Shown here one piece after another: positions 56,105 to 64,000 of a DNA stretch of 64,000 bases. The number at the start of each line of letters is the position of its first letter. The first letter of the stretch is position 1. Origin of the DNA: Postechiella marina (GTDB lineage: Bacteria; Bacteroidota; Bacteroidia; Flavobacteriales; Flavobacteriaceae). The translations under genes were made by a program, and so were the position numbers. The stretch covers positions 1-64,000 of the forward strand of contig NZ_BAABCA010000001.1 in the NCBI RefSeq assembly GCF_039538365.1. Reading direction: 5' to 3'. The notes under the pieces are model-generated. The model did not search any database, was not told the DNA's origin, and worked only from the letters and a program-made list of their open reading frames with translations.

Positions 56105-57339
56105 TTAGTCTATTTCTATGTTTCCAAATAAATCTTCGTAAGCATCAAAAACAGCTTCAAACTTATCTTCTAATTCTGTAAAAGAACCTTCAAAGTAAGT
56201 GTCAAAATCGTTAGTTGTTCCGTCTTCAAATAAGAATCTTGCATTAATAATGTCTTCAGTTATTTCAACTTCTTCCCAAGATTGAGAGTTAGAATTGTAT
56301 TGGTAATCCGTATAAGTATCTTCATCTTTGTAAAACTCACTTTCTGCTATTAGTTTATTATTAATACTTAATTGGGCACTAGTATTACTGTTTAATAACG
56401 CTATTTCCTCGTCTATAGTTAAGGTTTCGTCTTCAGAGTCAAAGTTATCGTCTTTAGCACTAACTGTTAAAGCTGCATCTAAGAATTGAAAAGATACACT
56501 TACACTATCAAATATATCTTCAACATTACCGTCTTCATTATTAAAGTTTCCTTTAGCAGTGTAATCAAATCCTGTAATAACATCGCTGTTAAGTTTAAAT
56601 TGGAAAGATTGCTTAACTGTACTGTTGTTAGAGTTTGTGTAAGCTGTAATAAAATGAAAATCTGCAATAGTAGTGGTGTTGTTAACTTTAGCAGGTATTA
56701 ATTGTCCATCTTGAAACGTAGCAGAGTATTCTTGAGAAAACACCGTTACGCCATCTATTTTTAAATTTGCCTTAGCAAGCGTAGGTAATTCTTCTGTATC
56801 ATCTCCTCCAGCAATAGTTGTGTTAAAATCTGTAACAGTAAATACAGCTGTTTTTCCGTTGTTGTAAGCTATGTTGTAAATAATATCGTCGCTTGTTCCT
56901 GTTTTATCAAACTCTTCTGTTTCAGAGTTCCAGTTGTAAATTCCTTTTTCTTCATTATAATCATCTAAAAGCGAAGAATCATCAACAACACAACTGTTAC
57001 AGCTTGTTTTGCGTTAAATGAAATGATACCTTTATTAGTACCTTCTATAGAAGAGATATTAGAAATTGTGTTTAATGCTATATTTTTAGAATCACTACTT
57101 TTTGTTGTATTAGCAGGACTTAAATATTCTGCTAGTTCTATAATTTTGCTTAAAGCATCATTATCTTTAAAATCTTCAATTTTGTTTAATAACTCAATAG
57201 AGTTGTCTTCAAGTTGTTCTTTACCTTCCTCTACTGTTAGAGAACCTTTTACTTTAGAAGAATCTCCATTGTCATCACTTCCACAAGAGATGTTAAAAGC
57301 AAGAACAGCACATAATGCTAGGGCATAAAATTTTTTCAT
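56105..57339 (-). pseudogene. Lipoprotein gene broken by a one-base frameshift
   Basis: Two minus-strand ORFs form one gene. The 5' part (57339 to about 57000) encodes a lipoprotein N-terminus with lipobox AFNISC (Cys19), SGSDD-like acidic linker and helical region to FNAKQA. There the frame runs into a stop at 56965. The other frame is open from about 57000 to 56105 and reads CNSCVVDDSSLLDDYNEE, then KGIYNWNSETEEFDKTG and beta-rich sequence, with no ATG near its beginning. One extra base near 57000 would restore about 411 codons. It may be a real mutation or a sequencing error. The family is unknown; the intact protein would be a secreted lipoprotein. Confidence 0.75.
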
Positions 57340-57603
57340 AATTTGATTGTTTGTTTTTGTTAAGTGAGTAAAAATATTAGTTTTTTCTGTATTTAAAAAT
57401 TATTAAGGTTATTATTGTTTTATGATTATCATTCAACGATAATTTACTATGCATAATTTACTTATTACTAATTTTTAAGGTATTTTTTGGTTTATAGGTA
57501 AAAAAAGCGGACTAAATAAAAAATAATTATAGGGTAATTAGTACATTTTCTAGAGATATAATTATCTTGCACTATTAATTAAAAGTAATTCAAGCTCCTT
57601 AAA

Positions 57604-58314
57604 ATGCCTAATATTAATAATAGAGTTCTATTGCTTACTTCAGTATTTTTTATTTTATGTTGTGGTTTTCAATATTTTAATATTCAAGACGGTATTTTTA
57701 GCGTAAACCTTTTTGCAGAAATTTCGTTTTTTATAATTTTTATTAAATACAAAAAAATAAAAGCTTGGAGTATTTTTCTTTTTTGGCTGTTCTTTACGCT
57801 TTCGGGCTTGGCTATATTTATATATAGAGATATTGCCTATAGCGAGATTACAACAAGCCTTAAATTACTAGGGTATTTTATGCTTTTAATTTATGTGTTT
57901 CCAAAGCAGAAGAAAAATAAAATTAGCAAAAGCGACTTTTTAATTTACACACTTATTTTTATTATAAACTTATATGTTATTTACGAGGTTATTAATATGA
58001 TATCTGATTTTGTTTCTGCCAAGCACATGATTACGTTGTTTACTATTTACGGATTTGTGCTTATATTTTTATATATGAGCGCTTTTAGATATAGATTATT
58101 ACACAATTCTAGATCTAAATATTTCTTATTATTAGCTTCATTTTTAACTGTAGCAGAAATATTAGGGATTTTGGGCTATTTTTTAGAGTATACCTTTATG
58201 TTTTATTTAGAATTCTTTTTCTATTTATTTGGTTTATGTTGTGGTGTTATTAGTTTTATAGATGAAGACAAAGGCGATAGTTTACACAAATTAATAAAAA
58301 CGGGTAACATTTAA
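57604..58314 (+). CDS. Multi-pass membrane protein of unknown function
   Basis: This is a hydrophobic protein of 236 residues with about seven or eight predicted membrane helices, starting with VLLLTSVFFILCCGFQYF. Loops are short and basic (KYKKIKAW, PKQKKNKISK), and the tail is cytoplasmic-looking (EDKGDSLHKLIK). The helix count and size recall YhhN-type proteins, but I see no signature and do not assign a family. It lies upstream of prfA with 141 bases between, and a separate promoter precedes prfA. A weak -7-like box (TATCTTGC at about 57563) precedes the ATG. Confidence 0.7.
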   Translation: MPNINNRVLLLTSVFFILCCGFQYFNIQDGIFSVNLFAEISFFIIFIKYKKIKAWSIFLFWLFFTLSGLAIFIYRDIAYSEITTSLKLLGYFMLLIYVFPKQKKNKISKSDFLIYTLIFIINLYVIYEVINMISDFVSAKHMITLFTIYGFVLIFLYMSAFRYRLLHNSRSKYFLLLASFLTVAEILGILGYFLEYTFMFYLEFFFYLFGLCCGVISFIDEDKGDSLHKLIKTGNI

Positions 58315-58405
58315 AAACTTAACTATTTTATTGTTTTTGGTGTAAATATGTTAGCCTAACTACGGTTATTTTTAAAAGTTATACGAGTTCAATGCAATGT
58401 AGTTA

Positions 58406-58434
58406 TTGTAAATACATAAATTATCGTATTTTTG
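58406..58434 (+). promoter_or_regulatory. prfA promoter
   Basis: TTG at 58406-58408 and TATTTTTG at 58427-58434 are 18 bases apart, a good Bacteroidota promoter. The ATG of prfA follows 21 bases later. Confidence 0.65.
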
Positions 58435-58455
58435 GTTTCCAATTAAAAAAGGCAG

Positions 58456-59532
58456 ATGTTAGAGAAATTACAGATAGTAAAACAACGTTTTGATGAGGTT
58501 AGTGATTTAATTATTCAACCAGATATTATTACAGATCAAAAAAGATACGTACAGCTTAATAGAGAATATAAAGATTTACGCATTTTAATGGACAAAAGAG
58601 AGGCGTATATAGAGTTTACGAATAATTTAGCTGAAGCAGAAGAGATTATAGCAGATGGAAGCGATGCCGAAATGGTAGATATGGCCAAAATGCAGTATGA
58701 AGAAGCTAAAGAAGGCATACCAAAGCTAGAAGAAGAAATAAAAGTTCTTTTAATACCAAAAGATCCAGAAGATTCTAAAAATGCAGTAGTAGAATTACGT
58801 GCTGGTACAGGTGGAGATGAAGCAAGTATTTTTGCTGGAGATTTATTTAGAATGTATACTAAATATTGCGAAGGTAAAGGTTGGAGCGTAAGTACTGTAG
58901 ATTTTAGTGAAGGTACCAATGGTGGTTTTAAAGAAATTCAGTTTGAAGTAAATGGCGAAGATGTTTACGGTACATTAAAATTTGAAGCAGGAGTACATCG
59001 TGTACAACGTGTACCACAAACAGAAACTCAAGGGCGTGTACATACCAGTGCTGCTACAGTAATGGTTTTTCCAGAAGCCGAAGAGTTTGATGTAGAAATA
59101 AACCCAAAAGATGTAAGAATAGATTTTTTCTGTTCTTCTGGTCCTGGAGGGCAGTCTGTAAATACAACATACTCTGCAGTTCGATTAACACATATACCAA
59201 CAGGATTGGTGGCGCAATGTCAAGATCAAAAATCTCAACATAAAAATAAAGAAAAGGCATTTAAAGTATTGCGTTCTCGTTTATACGAGCTTGAGTTAGC
59301 CAAAAAGAATGCAGAAGATGCAGAGAAACGTGGTAGTATGGTAAGCAGTGGAGATAGAAGTGCGAAAATTAGAACGTATAACTATCCGCAAGGTCGCGTT
59401 ACAGACCATAGAATTGGCTTAACGCTTTACGATTTATCGAATATTGTAAACGGAGATATCCAGAAAATAATAGACGAATTAATGCTAGCTGAAAACACAG
59501 AAAAGTTAAAGGCAAACGATAATGTAATTTAA
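58456..59532 (+). CDS. prfA: Peptide chain release factor 1
   Basis: RF1 recognises UAA and UAG and triggers peptide release. The 358-residue length is normal. The catalytic GGQ lies at residues 231-233 in SSGPGGQSVNTTYSAVRLTH; Thr-Thr after Asn is the RF1 form, whereas RF2 has Arg-Thr. The preceding phrase GVHRVQRVPQTETQGRVHTS belongs to the class I release factor core. The C-terminal region includes RTYNYPQGRVTDHRIGLTLYDL. A promoter lies directly upstream. An intrinsic terminator begins 7 bases past the stop codon. Confidence 0.96.
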   Translation: MLEKLQIVKQRFDEVSDLIIQPDIITDQKRYVQLNREYKDLRILMDKREAYIEFTNNLAEAEEIIADGSDAEMVDMAKMQYEEAKEGIPKLEEEIKVLLIPKDPEDSKNAVVELRAGTGGDEASIFAGDLFRMYTKYCEGKGWSVSTVDFSEGTNGGFKEIQFEVNGEDVYGTLKFEAGVHRVQRVPQTETQGRVHTSAATVMVFPEAEEFDVEINPKDVRIDFFCSSGPGGQSVNTTYSAVRLTHIPTGLVAQCQDQKSQHKNKEKAFKVLRSRLYELELAKKNAEDAEKRGSMVSSGDRSAKIRTYNYPQGRVTDHRIGLTLYDLSNIVNGDIQKIIDELMLAENTEKLKANDNVI

Positions 59533-59538
59533 ATTAAC

Positions 59539-59564
59539 AAGCCTCTTTATAGAGGCTTTTTTTT
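59539..59564 (+). terminator. Intrinsic terminator between prfA and pyrF
   Basis: AAGCCTCT and AGAGGCTT form a perfect stem with a 4-base loop, followed by a run of T to 59564. The pyrF ATG at 59570 begins five bases later, so pyrF needs read-through or an unusual start arrangement. Confidence 0.88.
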
Positions 59565-59569
59565 ATATC

Positions 59570-60388
59570 ATGACAACACAAGAATTAATAGAGCAAATTA
59601 AAATAAAAAAATCCTTTTTATGTATAGGGTTGGATGTCGATTTAAATAAAATACCAAAACATCTTTTAAAAGAAGACGATCCTATTTTTGTATTTAATAA
59701 AGCAATTATAGATGCAACACATCATTTATGCGTAGCCTATAAACCCAATACAGCTTTTTATGAAGCTTACGGAATTAAAGGGTGGAAATCTTTAGAGAAA
59801 ACTATTAATTATTTAAACGAAAATTATCCTGAAATCTTTACAGTTGCCGATGCTAAGCGTGGCGATATTGGTAATACAAGTACGATGTATGCCAAAGCAT
59901 TTTTTGATGATTTAGCTTTCGATAGTGTTACTGTAGCACCATATATGGGAAAAGATTCTGTAGAACCTTTTTTAACTTTTAAAAATAAACACACTATTAT
60001 GTTGGCATTAACATCAAATCAAGGTGCTTTCGATTTTCAAACAAAAACTGTTGATGGTAAAGAGCTGTATAAACAAGTTTTAGAAACATCAAAATCATGG
60101 AACAATTCAGAGAATTTAATGTACGTAGTAGGGGCAACTAAGGCAGAGTATTTTGCAGATATAAGAAAAATTATTCCAAATAGTTTCCTTTTAGTGCCAG
60201 GCGTAGGTGCGCAAGGCGGAAATTTGCAAGAGGTTTGTAAATATGGTATGAGTGATAATGTAGGGCTTTTAATAAATTCTTCTAGAGGAATTATTTATGC
60301 ATCTTCCAATGCAGATTACGCACAAGCAGCAGCAGAAAAAGCACAAGAGCTTCAAAACGAAATGGAAATTATTATTAAAAATAAGTAA
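59570..60388 (+). CDS. pyrF: Orotidine 5'-phosphate decarboxylase
   Basis: PyrF converts OMP to UMP, the last step of de novo UMP synthesis. The 272-residue protein is of the longer type 2 OMP decarboxylase group. The N-terminal LCIGLDVDLNKIPKHLL carries the substrate-binding Asp. The catalytic Lys lies in VADAKRGDIGNTS near residue 95. The phosphate-binding end has LLVPGVGAQGGNLQE and LLINSSRGIIYAS. The start follows the prfA terminator by five bases, and the next gene begins 42 bases after its stop, so pyrF and the binding-protein gene may be cotranscribed. Confidence 0.94.
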   Translation: MTTQELIEQIKIKKSFLCIGLDVDLNKIPKHLLKEDDPIFVFNKAIIDATHHLCVAYKPNTAFYEAYGIKGWKSLEKTINYLNENYPEIFTVADAKRGDIGNTSTMYAKAFFDDLAFDSVTVAPYMGKDSVEPFLTFKNKHTIMLALTSNQGAFDFQTKTVDGKELYKQVLETSKSWNNSENLMYVVGATKAEYFADIRKIIPNSFLLVPGVGAQGGNLQEVCKYGMSDNVGLLINSSRGIIYASSNADYAQAAAEKAQELQNEMEIIIKNK

Positions 60389-60430
60389 TAACTCTTTTTA
60401 GTTTAATTTTTGTAAACCTAAAGGTTTGTT

Positions 60431-61240
60431 ATGCAAGTAGTAGATCAAATAAACAGAAAGCTTTATTTCGAAAACACACCAAAACGCATAATTTCTTTAG
60501 TGCCAAGTCAAACCGAGTTATTATGCGATTTGGGATTAGAAAATAGTATTGTTGGTATTACTAAGTTTTGTGTACACCCTATAGATATAAAAGGAAAGAC
60601 TACTATAGTTGGTGGTACAAAACAAATTCATATAAACAGAATAAAAGCGCTTAATCCAGATATTATTCTTTGCAATAAAGAAGAAAACACTAAAGATATT
60701 GTTGAGGCTTGTGAGTTAATTTGTTCTACTCATGTTTCAGATATTTTTAATATTGAAGACAGTTTAGAATTAATAAAACAATACGGTACCATTTTTAACG
60801 TAGAAAATAAAACAGCGTTATTAGTACATGATATTCTTAAAGAAGTCATTTCTTTTAAAGCTTTTATTACAAGTAAACCTACAATAAAAGTGGTTTATTT
60901 TATTTGGAAAAACCCTTGGATGGTGGCAGCTAATAATACTTTTATAAACTACTTATTAGATTTTAATAAGTTTATAAATATTTATAGCATAAAAAACCGT
61001 TACCCCGAAATAGAGCTTTCAGAATTTAACTCAAATAAAGAAGTAGAACTCGTTTTATTGTCATCAGAACCTTTTCCTTTCAATACTTCTCATATAAAAG
61101 AAATGCAATTGTATTACCCTAATGCAAAAGTAATTACAGTAGATGGAGAAATGTTTTCTTGGTATGGTTCAAGACTATTAAAAGCTTTTAAATACTTTAA
61201 AAACTTGCGTTTAAGCCTTCAGAATAATCTACCTTACTAG
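60431..61240 (+). CDS. Helical-backbone metal receptor (BtuF/FecB-type periplasmic binding protein fold)
   Basis: This 269-residue protein has the type III periplasmic binding fold used for cobalamin and iron-chelate binding. Early phrases PKRIISLVPSQTELLCDLGLENSIVGITKFCVHP and a later NPDIILCNKEEN match this superfamily. No signal peptide is visible: the N-terminus is MQVVDQINRKLYFENTP and is polar. It would therefore stay in the cytoplasm unless the start is misplaced, and no upstream start in frame would add a hydrophobic stretch. No ABC permease or ATPase gene is adjacent. The ligand is unknown. Confidence 0.8.
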   Translation: MQVVDQINRKLYFENTPKRIISLVPSQTELLCDLGLENSIVGITKFCVHPIDIKGKTTIVGGTKQIHINRIKALNPDIILCNKEENTKDIVEACELICSTHVSDIFNIEDSLELIKQYGTIFNVENKTALLVHDILKEVISFKAFITSKPTIKVVYFIWKNPWMVAANNTFINYLLDFNKFINIYSIKNRYPEIELSEFNSNKEVELVLLSSEPFPFNTSHIKEMQLYYPNAKVITVDGEMFSWYGSRLLKAFKYFKNLRLSLQNNLPY

Positions 61241-61343
61241 CATCGTCTACAAAATTTGAAATTTTACTTTCTAGCTCTTTTAGGCTTATTAGTTTGTTTA
61301 AATTAGGTTTAATTTTACCGACTTTGCAAAAATGTGTACTCAT
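61197..61343 (-). CDS. Possible small protein, 48 residues, antisense to the metal-receptor gene end
   Basis: A minus-strand ORF begins at the ATG at 61343 (MSTHFCKVGKIKPNLNKLIS) and ends in GLNASF at 61197, overlapping the last 44 bases of the binding-protein gene. Most of it lies outside the neighbour's coding sequence, and its composition (Lys, Leu, Glu helix) looks protein-like. No promoter box was found. It may be a real small gene or chance. Confidence 0.3.
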   Translation of the reverse strand: MSTHFCKVGKIKPNLNKLISLKELESKISNFVDDASKVDYSEGLNASF

Positions 61344-61422
61344 AGTTTTTCTTTTTTATATAAAGTACGGTATTTTCTAATTTTTGGATGTGAGAAAAAA
61401 GTTAAAGAATTAATAAATAAAC

Positions 61423-61620
61423 TTAAACACTAATTTTGTTTTGATCTCTAGCTAAAAATTTTAATCTGTTTAGCTTATTTAAAAGTTTGATAGCTTTATA
61501 CTCAGAAATATCGCTTAATGCAGAGTCGGTTTGTCTAAAATTATAAGCTTGTTCCATAAGTTGTTTATAGCGTTTACTAAGCTTATTTTGACTGTTTTTT
61601 ATAGTATCTATTTTATTCAT
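61423..61620 (-). CDS. Small helical protein, 65 residues
   Basis: This basic, highly helical small protein starts MNKIDTIKNSQNKLSKRYKQ. The phrase EQAYNFRQTDSALSDISEYKA, split by polar residues, gives it a helix-turn-helix outline. I think it belongs to a short family found in flavobacteria, perhaps the Lacal_2735-type group, but I cannot confirm that. It stands alone on the minus strand, with 80 bases to the preceding small ORF and a terminator on the other side. No catalytic or nucleic-acid-binding motif is visible. Confidence 0.65.
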   Translation of the reverse strand: MNKIDTIKNSQNKLSKRYKQLMEQAYNFRQTDSALSDISEYKAIKLLNKLNRLKFLARDQNKISV

Positions 61621-61704
61621 GCTATTAATTTATAAGGAACTTAAATATACATTTTAATTATTTAAAATGCAATTAACCTAATTGATTGTTAGATTTTTAG
61701 AAAC

Positions 61705-61739
61705 AAAAAAAACGAATGTTTTTGGCATTCGTTTTCTTT
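61705..61739 (-). terminator. Terminator downstream of the DUF4197 gene
   Basis: AAAACGAATG and CATTCGTTTT (61709-61718 and 61726-61735) form a 10-bp stem. A run of seven or more A precedes it on the plus strand and reads as T for the minus-strand transcript. It begins 25 bases past the DUF4197 stop codon. Confidence 0.85.
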
Positions 61740-61759
61740 GTATTAATAGCTTATATGTT

Positions 61760-62467
61760 TTAGTCTTGTAGAGCAAAAACTTTTTTTAGTAAATCTGTTG
61801 TCCTCGAAGAAAATTTAGTTCTAATATCTTTTTCTTCTACAGCAATCATTGTAAACACGCCTTTTAATGCTTCTTGTGTTACATAGTCTGTTAAATCTGG
61901 GTTAACTTTAGATGTAAAAGGTACGGTGTTGTATTTGTTTATTAGGTTACTCCAAATTTGATCTGCACCAACTTTACTAAAAGATTGTTTAATTACAGGA
62001 TTAAATTTATCGTATAAAGCAGTTTGTGTTTTACTTGTTAAGTATTGTGTTGCAGCGTCGTCGCTACCCACCAAAATATTTTTAGCATCGGCAAACGTAA
62101 TACTTTTAACAGCATCTATAAAAATAGGTGTTGCTTCTTTAACAGCATCTTCTGCAGCTCTGTTAAGCACTTTTAAGCCTTCGTCTGCTAGTTTGCTTAA
62201 GCCTATGTCTCTAAGTGTTTTATCTACTTTTTGAAGTTCTTCTGGTAATAAAATTTTAACTAAATCGTTTTTAAAAAAACCATCTGTTTGAGTTAGTTTT
62301 GTAACCTGTTTATCTATTCCAAAATCTAGGGCTTGGCGCAAACCAGATGCTATTTCTGTGTTTCCTATAGCGCCACCAGATTGTGGTAATTGGTTAACTA
62401 CTTGTTGTAATTCTGCGCAGGCAGTAAAATTAAAAACTAGGGCAAATGCTAATAACTTACGTATCAT
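61760..62467 (-). CDS. DUF4197-type lipoprotein
   Basis: This 235-residue lipoprotein has lipobox FTAC (Cys17). The mature region shows the DUF4197 pattern: GLRQALDFGIDKQVTKLTQ, DGFFKNDLVKILLPEELQKV, and ITFADAKNILVGSDDAATQYL. It is almost all alpha-helical. Its function is unknown. A -7-like box (TATATTTG on the minus strand, 62502-62495) lies 28 bases upstream of the ATG. It is flanked by a terminator and is probably a single-gene unit. Confidence 0.88.
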   Translation of the reverse strand: MIRKLLAFALVFNFTACAELQQVVNQLPQSGGAIGNTEIASGLRQALDFGIDKQVTKLTQTDGFFKNDLVKILLPEELQKVDKTLRDIGLSKLADEGLKVLNRAAEDAVKEATPIFIDAVKSITFADAKNILVGSDDAATQYLTSKTQTALYDKFNPVIKQSFSKVGADQIWSNLINKYNTVPFTSKVNPDLTDYVTQEALKGVFTMIAVEEKDIRTKFSSRTTDLLKKVFALQD

Positions 62468-62783
62468 AAATAATATGTGTTTCTATATATTAAGCAAATA
62501 TAAATTTTAAGCTCTATAAATGCTTGAATATTATATTTGTTTTATGATTTTTGTTTTAATATTATTGTAAATTAGTATAAAATCAAGTACTATTTATTCG
62601 TTTAAACCAAAATAACCCTGAGTTAAACAATAAGCAAGTTGTAAATTAAGACTTTATTTTTGCATAATGTTTAATGATTTTTAATAGCTATAAGCAAAAG
62701 AATCATTAAATTAATTAAGTAAAATACTATTTTAGCACAATATTTGTTTATTAGTTAGTATTAATTAATTATAGGTTATTATA
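62468..62783. other. Divergent intergenic region between DUF4197 and thioredoxin-fold genes
   Basis: The 316 bases carry the -7-like box of the DUF4197 gene at 62495-62502 and a possible plus-strand -7 box TATTTTTG at 62655-62662, without a well-spaced -33 partner. No ORF, hairpin or repeat of note was found. Confidence 0.5.
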
Positions 62784-63911
62784 ATGAAGTTTAAATTGTT
62801 ATTTGCTATTGCTCTATTTCTTAGTCCGATGTTTTTCTGGGGGCAAGTAAAAATTTCTAACAATATTCAACCCTCTTCTTTAGCTAAGAGCGACGAAAAT
62901 GCACTCTATTTTGTAGATTTTTGGGCTACTTGGTGTGGACCTTGTGTGCATGCTTCTAAATATTTAGAATCTTTACAAATGCAATTTCCTAACAACTTTT
63001 ATATTGTTTCTTTAACACAAGAAAGTCCAGAAGTGGTTAAAAAATTTATGGCAAAGCATAATATGCGTCTAGCAGTTGCTATAGATTATGAAGGTGATAC
63101 ATTTTTAAAACACAACGTAAGAAGTTTACCATATGGTATATTATTTAATGCCGATGGAAAAAAGTTATGGGAAGGTCATGCTGCAGATTTAAAAAATTAT
63201 AATGTAGGCGGATATTTAGCAAGAAATAAAAAAACGGTGTCTGTTTCTTCTTTTTTTAAACTTCAAGAATATAAAAAAGAAGTAGCTGTGCCAAAAGAGG
63301 AAGAAGAAGCTATAAAAAAGAACTTTGTTTTTAATGAAGATAAGGCGATTGAATTCGAATCTTCAGATGTCCAAGTTATAGATAAAGGCGATTTTGTTGA
63401 GTTTAGAGGTTCTTTACAAGATATTATTTCTTATAATTTAAAAAGTTATAAAGGCCAAGTTAAAATACCTGCAGAATTAAATAAGTATTACTCGATGCGT
63501 TTTAGAAAAGATACTAAGGTATTTTTTAATAAAGAAAAATACATTTTAAGGGCTCTAAAATTGAGAAAAAAAGATGAAGAGCACGAGGGAGATGTTATTG
63601 TTTTAACTGTAGATTCGCCTAAGTTTTGGGATACTAACCAAATAGATTGGGGAGTTAATAATCCGCAGTTTTTAATTGGAGATTCTGAGATTAAAGCAGA
63701 TAATGTGTCTTTAAACGAGATAGTTTATAAATTATCTGGTTTATTAGAAACACCTATTATTTTTAATGAAAAGAGTAATGATGAAGATTTGCACGATTGG
63801 CATATACATTATAAGTATTTTGAGTTTATGTCTTCTAACCTTGACGATTATGGTATTAAGGTAGAAAAGAAAGTAGAAAAAATTCCGCAGTACGTTTACA
63901 CTGCTCGATAA
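62784..63911 (+). CDS. Exported thioredoxin-fold protein with a C-terminal domain of unknown role
   Basis: This 375-residue protein has a signal peptide (MFFWGQ) and a TlpA-like thioredoxin domain (about 40-165). Its redox motif is WCGPC, with Cys51 and Cys54 in FWATWCGPCVHASKYLES, and the cis-Pro lies in RSLPYGILF. From about residue 195 a second domain of about 180 residues follows. Its end (LNEIVYKLSGLLETPIIFNE, then DWHIHYKYFEFMSSNLDDYGI) resembles the secretin-like DUF3738 domain found with thioredoxins in other Bacteroidota and Acidobacteria. Reduction of periplasmic disulfides is the likely activity. No partner gene is adjacent before the terminator. Confidence 0.85.
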   Translation: MKFKLLFAIALFLSPMFFWGQVKISNNIQPSSLAKSDENALYFVDFWATWCGPCVHASKYLESLQMQFPNNFYIVSLTQESPEVVKKFMAKHNMRLAVAIDYEGDTFLKHNVRSLPYGILFNADGKKLWEGHAADLKNYNVGGYLARNKKTVSVSSFFKLQEYKKEVAVPKEEEEAIKKNFVFNEDKAIEFESSDVQVIDKGDFVEFRGSLQDIISYNLKSYKGQVKIPAELNKYYSMRFRKDTKVFFNKEKYILRALKLRKKDEEHEGDVIVLTVDSPKFWDTNQIDWGVNNPQFLIGDSEIKADNVSLNEIVYKLSGLLETPIIFNEKSNDEDLHDWHIHYKYFEFMSSNLDDYGIKVEKKVEKIPQYVYTAR

Positions 63912-63939
63912 ATACACTAAAATTTATATAGAATAGATG

Positions 63940-63971
63940 GCTCACAAATACTAACTTGTGAGCTTTTTTTT
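63940..63971 (+). terminator. Intrinsic terminator of the thioredoxin-fold gene
   Basis: GCTCACAA and TTGTGAGC form a perfect 8-bp stem with an 8-base loop, followed by a run of eight T. It lies 28 bases past the stop codon. Confidence 0.92.
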
Positions 63972-64000
63972 ATTGTTAGTATAATGTAAGTTAGACTTAT

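Noticed and set aside
58536..58919. 127-codon minus-strand ORF inside prfA
   Set aside because: It lies fully within prfA, is Ser-rich and low-complexity, and has no signals of its own.

Overview
This is an AT-rich chromosomal window from a member of the Bacteroidota, almost certainly a (probably marine) Flavobacteriaceae. The evidence is SusC/SusD pairs, hybrid two-component systems, type IX secretion (T9SS) sorting domains, TAnnTTTG-type -7 promoter boxes, a GSII plus GSIII glutamine synthetase pair, and small flavobacterial families such as DUF4249, DUF3078 and DUF4197. I saw no rRNA, tRNA, CRISPR array, insertion sequence or prophage.

About 1.4-42.2 kb is a double polysaccharide utilisation region. 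The left arm reads on the minus strand: SusC1, SusD1 and a surface glycan-binding lipoprotein (18.6-12.0 kb), a strong terminator, then a vanadium-haloperoxidase-like/FG-GAP/ASPIC fusion, a T9SS-exported beta-sandwich protein, a GH29 alpha-L-fucosidase lipoprotein, a T9SS-exported parallel beta-helix protein and an Fn3-like lipoprotein (11.9-1.5 kb). Hybrid sensor HTCS1 and a large GH2 beta-galactosidase lie next to it, also on the minus strand. The right arm reads on the plus strand: SusC2, SusD2, a second glycan-binding lipoprotein, a terminator, a second GH2 enzyme and an SGNH esterase. The paralogous sensor HTCS2 follows, facing back. Together these genes predict import and stepwise degradation of a galactose- and fucose-containing, probably acetylated glycan. 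No sulfatase is present, which argues against a heavily sulfated substrate unless sulfatases lie elsewhere.

From 42.2 to 46.1 kb there is a small conserved-looking ORF, a BlaI/M56 (BlaR1-like) regulator pair, and a divergent Na+/Ca2+ antiporter. The control region between them carries three identical-architecture operators, AACTA-N6-TAGTT, spaced exactly 20 bp apart and overlaying the blaI promoter. A stretch of about 840 bp without a convincing gene follows.

From 47 to 64 kb the content is mostly housekeeping: divergent glutamine synthetases (GSII, GSIII), purM, a DUF3078 protein, a TonB-dependent receptor with a DUF4249 partner, a lipoprotein gene broken by a one-base frameshift, a membrane protein, prfA, pyrF, a metal-receptor-like binding protein, two small ORFs, a DUF4197 lipoprotein and a thioredoxin-fold protein. 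corA lies at the left edge. All calls come from reading the sequence; no database search was possible.
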